This document shows positions 1 through 6,548 of a stretch of DNA of 6,548 nt, piece by piece. The notes under the pieces were generated by a model that made no database searches, had not been told where the DNA came from, and worked only from the letters and a program-made list of their open reading frames with translations. The stretch lies in contig JADGMZ010000060.1 of the NCBI GenBank assembly GCA_015234495.1, positions 1 through 6,548 of the forward strand, written 5' to 3'. A program made the position numbers and the translations under genes. Source of the stretch: Brevundimonas sp. GTDB taxonomy: Bacteria; Pseudomonadota; Alphaproteobacteria; Caulobacterales; Caulobacteraceae. Positions within the stretch are counted from its first letter, which is position 1; each line of letters begins with the position of its first letter.

Positions 1-660
1 GCCCTCAGGCGGCACCGCCGCCGGCCGCGGCATGGGCGCCAAGATGAAGACGGCCGACACCAAGTCGATGTCCAGCCAGCAGTGGATCAAGCGCCAGCTG
101 TCCGACAAATGGTCCGAGCGGGCCCGCGCCGAGGGCTGGCGCAGCCGCGCGGCCTTCAAGCTTCTCGAGATCGACGACCGGTTTCACCTGATCAGGCAGG
201 GCAGCCGGGTCATCGACCTCGGCGCCGCGCCGGGCGGCTGGGTGCAGGTGGCGCTGAAGCGTGGCGCCCGGGCCGTGGTCGGCGTCGACCTGCTGCCGAT
301 CGAGCCCATTCCGGGCGCGGAGCTGATCCAGGCCGACTTCACCCACCCGGGCGTGGACCAGCAGATGATGGACCTGCTGGGCGGGCCGCCCGATCTTGTC
401 CTGTCCGACATGGCCCACAACACGGTCGGCCACCGCCAGACCGATCACCTGAAGATCATCGCCCTGATCGAGATCGCCGCCGACTTCGCCATCCGCACGC
501 TGAAGCCGGGCGGCCATTTCGTGTCGAAGAATTTCCAGGGCGGAGACGCCGGCGGGGTGCTGGCGCGGCTGCGGGCCGAGTTCGAGACGGTGAAATACGT
601 CAAGCCGGAGTCGAGCCGCAAGGACAGCGCCGAGGTCTTCCTGGTGGCGATGAACAAGCG

Positions 661-664
<4 letters not shown>
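1..664 (+). CDS. rlmE: RlmE (FtsJ/RrmJ) 23S rRNA 2'-O-ribose methyltransferase, 5' end outside window
   Basis: This cytoplasmic enzyme uses SAM to methylate the 2'-OH of a uridine in the A-loop of 23S rRNA (U2552 in E. coli), a late step in large-subunit assembly. Numbering from the ATG at base 32, the SAM-binding motif VIDLGAAPGGW is at residues 60-70. The family K-D-K-E catalytic tetrad is present as K43 (AAFKLLE), D126 (LSDMAHN), K166 (FVSKNFQGG) and E201 (SAEVFLV), with spacing close to E. coli K38/D124/K164/E199. The frame stays open to the left edge, where the first whole codon begins at base 2. The ATGs at 32 and 44 have no Shine-Dalgarno sequence in front, and alphaproteobacterial RlmE proteins usually carry an N-terminal extension, so the true start is probably outside the window. 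The stop overlaps that of the convergent downstream gene. The identification is secure; only the start is uncertain. Confidence 0.95.
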
Positions 665-2803
<2,139 letters not shown>

Positions 2804-2817
2804 GAAGGGAAGGGAAG
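2804..2817 (+). promoter_or_regulatory. Purine-rich ribosome binding site of the MAPEG gene
   Basis: An all-purine tract fills most of the 16-nt gap between the guaB stop and the next ATG. AAGG at 2810-2813 stands 6 nt before the start at 2820. It supports independent initiation of the MAPEG gene within a polycistronic message. Confidence 0.6.
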
Positions 2818-2819
2818 CC

Positions 2820-3218
2820 ATGGAGCTGACGCCGGAATTCACCTTCCTGGCCCTGACCCTGATCCTCGCCCTGGTGCAGATCGGGGCCGCCGGCATGGCG
2901 CGCACGGCTGAACTCGGGGCGAAGTGGAACGCCGGGCCCCGTGATGCGCCGGCCCCGCCCCCGGGCAGGCTGGCCGGGCGGCTGATGCGCGCCCAGGCCA
3001 ATCTGTTCGAGACCCTGCCGCTGTTCGCCGCCGCGGTGATCATGGCCGAGGCGGCCGACAAGACCGGGACCCTGACCCTGTGGGGCGCCGGCCTCTACTT
3101 CGCCGCGCGGATCGTCTACCTGCCGCTCTACGCCCTTGGCGTGCCCTATCTCCGCTCGCTGGTCTGGCTGGTCGCCGCCGGCGGGCTGGTCATGGTGCTC
3201 GCCGCCCTGTTCGTCTGA
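2820..3218 (+). CDS. MAPEG-family integral membrane protein
   Basis: This 132-residue protein has four predicted membrane segments, at about residues 6-25, 62-80, 85-103 and 111-131. The motif RAQANLFETLPLFAA (57-71, with N61 and E64) matches the conserved helix-2 signature of MAPEG proteins (membrane-associated proteins in eicosanoid and glutathione metabolism), and ARIVYLPLYALGVPYLRS agrees with helices 3-4. Bacterial members are mostly uncharacterised; some relatives are glutathione transferases or peroxidases, but no substrate can be read from this sequence. A proline-rich loop (DAPAPPPG, residues 42-49) lies between helices 1 and 2, where glutathione-active members have important contacts. 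The gene starts 16 nt after guaB and ends 10 nt before the methyltransferase start, so it is probably co-transcribed. A direct role in guanine synthesis is not apparent. Confidence 0.88.
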   Translation: MELTPEFTFLALTLILALVQIGAAGMARTAELGAKWNAGPRDAPAPPPGRLAGRLMRAQANLFETLPLFAAAVIMAEAADKTGTLTLWGAGLYFAARIVYLPLYALGVPYLRSLVWLVAAGGLVMVLAALFV

Positions 3219-3228
3219 AAGTCCTGAT

Positions 3229-4530
3229 TTGACCCCCGCCGCCCGTCTCGCCGCCGCCGCCTCCGTCCTCGACAGCATCGCCCAGGGGCGCGCCCCGGCC
3301 GAGGTCGTGCTCAAGGCCTGGGGGGCCGCCAACCGCTACGCCGGCTCCAAGGACCGCCGCGCCGTTGCCGACCGCGTCTACAAGGTGCTGCGCGCCCGCG
3401 GCCGGCTGTCGTGGGCCATGGGCGGGCGCGAGGACGGCCGCGCCCTGGTCATCGCCTCGCTCAGCCTGATCGACGGCCTGCCGCTGGAGGAGATCGAGGC
3501 CCTGCATTCCGGCGAGGGCTACGGCCCGCGGCCGCTGTCGAAGCAGGAACGGTCCCGCCTGACCGCCGCCGACGGCGAGCTGCCGGGCTGGGTCGCCTCC
3601 GGCCTGCCGGAGCTGGCCGTCGAGGACTTCAGGGCGACCTTCGGCGAGCGCTGGGCCGAGGAGGCGCGCGAGCTGATGGCCCCGCGCGCGCCGATCGACC
3701 TGCGCGTCAACGGCGCCGTCGCCACGGTGGACGAGGTGGAGGCCGAACTGCGCGACGCCGGCCTGTCGCCGGAACGGACCCCGTTCTCCGCCTTCGGCCT
3801 GCGCCTGGCGTCCGAGCCGCCGCCCAACATCCAGGCGCTGGAAGGCTTCAAGGCCGGCCGCTTCGAGATCCAGGATGAGGGCAGCCAGATCGTCTCCTGG
3901 CTGGCGGGCGCTGCGCCGGGTCTGACGGTGGTCGACTACTGCGCCGGCGGCGGCGGCAAGACCCTGGCCCTCGTCCAGGCCATGCACGGGCAGGGGAGGC
4001 TGGTCGCCTGCGACGTGGTCCAGAAGCGGCTCGACAACATCCGCCCGCGACTGGCCCGGGCCGGCGTCGAGGCGGAGTTGCGCCTGCTGGGCCAGAACGG
4101 CGGCGGGGCCGAGGACCTCAACGACCAGGCCGACCTGGTCTTCGTCGACGCCCCGTGCAGCGGCTCGGGTACCTGGCGCCGCCGGCCCGAGGACGCCTGG
4201 CGTCTGACCTCCGAGGAGGTCGAGCGCCTGCACGCCCTGCAGGTCCGCATCCTGCAGCAGGCCGCCCTGCTGGTGAAGCCGGGCGGGCGACTGGTCTATG
4301 TCACCTGCTCGATGCTCAGCCGCGAGAACGAGGCCTCGACGGCGGCCTTCGAGGCGGGCCATCCGGCCTTTCAGCCGCGCCCGATCGCCGACGCCCTGGC
4401 CGGGCCGGGCCTCACCGGGGACGGGCGGACGCGGCTCGCGGCCCTCGCCGACGGCCATCGCCTGCGCCTGTCCCCCGCCGCGGCCCACACCGACGGCTTC
4501 TTCGCCGCACTCTACGAGCGGCGTGGATGA
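3229..4530 (+). CDS. rsmB: RsmB/NOP-family SAM-dependent rRNA (cytosine-5) methyltransferase
   Basis: This probably methylates C5 of a cytosine in 16S rRNA (C967 is the E. coli RsmB target); the exact target here is inferred. The 433-residue product is close to E. coli RsmB in length. The N-terminus (about 1-65) looks like the NusB-like RNA-binding domain of RsmB. The catalytic domain shows the SAM motif VDYCAGGGGKT (235-245), motif IV DAPCSGSGT with C310, and motif VI VYVTCSMLSRENE with C360. In this family the motif VI cysteine is the nucleophile and the motif IV cysteine assists product release. I chose the TTG at 3229, 10 nt after the MAPEG stop: it begins MTPAARLAAAASVLD, whereas the in-frame ATG at 3136 lies inside the MAPEG gene and the next ATG (3418) would delete the N-terminal domain. 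The ribosome binding site is weak (GAAAG, 3217-3221). The stop overlaps the next start in ATGA. Family certain; RsmB orthology likely. Confidence 0.9.
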   Translation: MTPAARLAAAASVLDSIAQGRAPAEVVLKAWGAANRYAGSKDRRAVADRVYKVLRARGRLSWAMGGREDGRALVIASLSLIDGLPLEEIEALHSGEGYGPRPLSKQERSRLTAADGELPGWVASGLPELAVEDFRATFGERWAEEARELMAPRAPIDLRVNGAVATVDEVEAELRDAGLSPERTPFSAFGLRLASEPPPNIQALEGFKAGRFEIQDEGSQIVSWLAGAAPGLTVVDYCAGGGGKTLALVQAMHGQGRLVACDVVQKRLDNIRPRLARAGVEAELRLLGQNGGGAEDLNDQADLVFVDAPCSGSGTWRRRPEDAWRLTSEEVERLHALQVRILQQAALLVKPGGRLVYVTCSMLSRENEASTAAFEAGHPAFQPRPIADALAGPGLTGDGRTRLAALADGHRLRLSPAAAHTDGFFAALYERRG

Positions 4531-5170
4531 GCCGGGACTGGGCCCCGACCCGGTTCGGGTTGAAGACGGCGTTGTGCGTGATGGCGGCCGAGCCCGAGTA
4601 CGGGGCGGCCCTGCGCGCCCGCATCCGGCCGCTGATCACCGGCGTGGGTCCGGTCGAAAGCGCCGCCGCCGTTGCTCACGCCCTGGCCGAACTGGCCGCG
4701 GCACGGGCCCTTCCGGACCTCGTGGTGTCGCTGGGATCGGCCGGCTCGCGCCACCTTGACCACGCCCGCGTCTATCGCGTGTCCCACGTCGCCTATCGCG
4801 ACATGGACGCCAGCCCGTTGGGCTTTCCGCGCGGCGAGACGCCGTATCCGCGCGTGGCCGCCGTCCTGCAGATGATGGACGGACCCGCGGCCCTGCCGAC
4901 GGCGCGTCTGGCCACCGGCGGCAGCGTCGTCTCGGGCGCCGCCTATGACGGCATCGACGCCGACATGGTCGATATGGAGACCTTCGCCGTCGTCCGCGCC
5001 GCCGCCCGTTTCGATGTGCCGGTGCTGGGCCTGCGCGGCGTCTCGGACGGCCGCACCGACCTGACCGCCCTCGAGCACTGGACCGACGCCCTGGCGGAGA
5101 TCGATCTCCGTCTGGCGGAGGCCCTCGACCTGTTGCATGACCACTTCACGCCTGCCGCCATGGAGCCCGC

Positions 5171-5174
<4 letters not shown>
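4527..5174 (+). CDS. mtnN: MTA/SAH nucleosidase-like protein (purine nucleoside phosphorylase superfamily)
   Basis: This probably hydrolyses S-adenosylhomocysteine and/or 5'-methylthioadenosine to adenine plus the ribosyl thio-compound, relieving product inhibition of methyltransferases. Visible family features are the first strand with acidic residues ([11 protein letters not shown]22/E24), [11 protein letters not shown] (39-49, compare GIGKVAAA in E. coli), LGSAGS (69-74), VDMETFAVV with E151, and GVSDG with D174. The last two correspond to E. coli E174 and D197. At 215 residues it is shorter than the E. coli enzyme (232) despite an extra N-terminal stretch; the hairpin between strand 1 and the GVG motif is largely missing. 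The ATG overlaps the preceding stop as ATGA. A TTG at 4560 would give [13 protein letters not shown], which lines up better with the E. coli N-terminus but has no clear ribosome binding site. Substrate is not proven; another nucleoside-cleaving role in the superfamily is possible. Confidence 0.78.
5162..5165 (+). promoter_or_regulatory. Shine-Dalgarno sequence of guaA inside the nucleosidase gene
   Basis: GGAG lies 5 nt before the guaA ATG at 5171 and within the last codons of the upstream gene. Together with the ATGA overlap it supports the chosen guaA start and translational coupling. Confidence 0.6.

Positions 5175-6548
<1,374 letters not shown>

Noticed and set aside
3136..3228. Upstream in-frame ATG at 3136 as the methyltransferase start
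   Set aside because: It would put 31 extra residues of shadow-like W/S/P-rich sequence inside the MAPEG gene, whereas the TTG at 3229 starts exactly where the family N-terminus begins.
3190..4488. A 432-codon open frame on the minus strand opposite the methyltransferase gene
   Set aside because: The repetitive G/Q/A/R-rich translation with no domain is the typical shadow of a high-GC gene on the other strand.

Overview
This 6.5 kb window is very GC-rich chromosomal DNA (roughly 70% by eye). Its gene content and protein features point to an alphaproteobacterium, probably of the Caulobacter/Phenylobacterium/Brevundimonas group. That placement is an inference from protein flavour, base composition and the guaB-to-guaA gene order; no database was searched. 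The coding density looks like ordinary core genome: every base from 1346 to the right edge is coding or in a gap of 16 nt or less, and I see no insertion sequence, CRISPR array, tRNA or rRNA.

Layout. (1) Bases 1-664, + strand: rlmE (FtsJ), a 23S rRNA 2'-O-ribose methyltransferase, open at the left edge. (2) Bases 661-1215, - strand: a small membrane protein with two DUF2061 modules joined by a histidine-rich linker. It converges on rlmE, and the two stop codons share one CTAG. (3) Bases 1216-1345: the only non-coding stretch of note (130 bp), a divergent promoter region between the DUF2061 gene and guaB. (4) Bases 1346-6548, + strand: a tightly packed run of five genes. They are guaB (IMP dehydrogenase), a MAPEG-family membrane protein, an RsmB/NOP-family rRNA cytosine-5 methyltransferase, an MTA/SAH nucleosidase-like protein, and guaA (GMP synthase), which is cut by the right edge. 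Gaps are 16 nt and 10 nt, followed by two ATGA stop/start overlaps, which suggests one operon with translational coupling at its end.

How the genes fit together. GuaB and GuaA carry out the two steps from IMP through XMP to GMP. Between them sit a SAM-dependent rRNA methyltransferase and an enzyme likely to clear S-adenosylhomocysteine, the inhibitory product of such methylations. With rlmE just upstream, the locus combines guanine nucleotide supply, ribosomal RNA modification and SAH removal, a plausible growth-linked grouping. I found no convincing new biological system. The most interesting items are the duplicated DUF2061 protein with its possible metal-binding linker, the short nucleosidase coupled to the methyltransferase, and the compact divergent promoter region.
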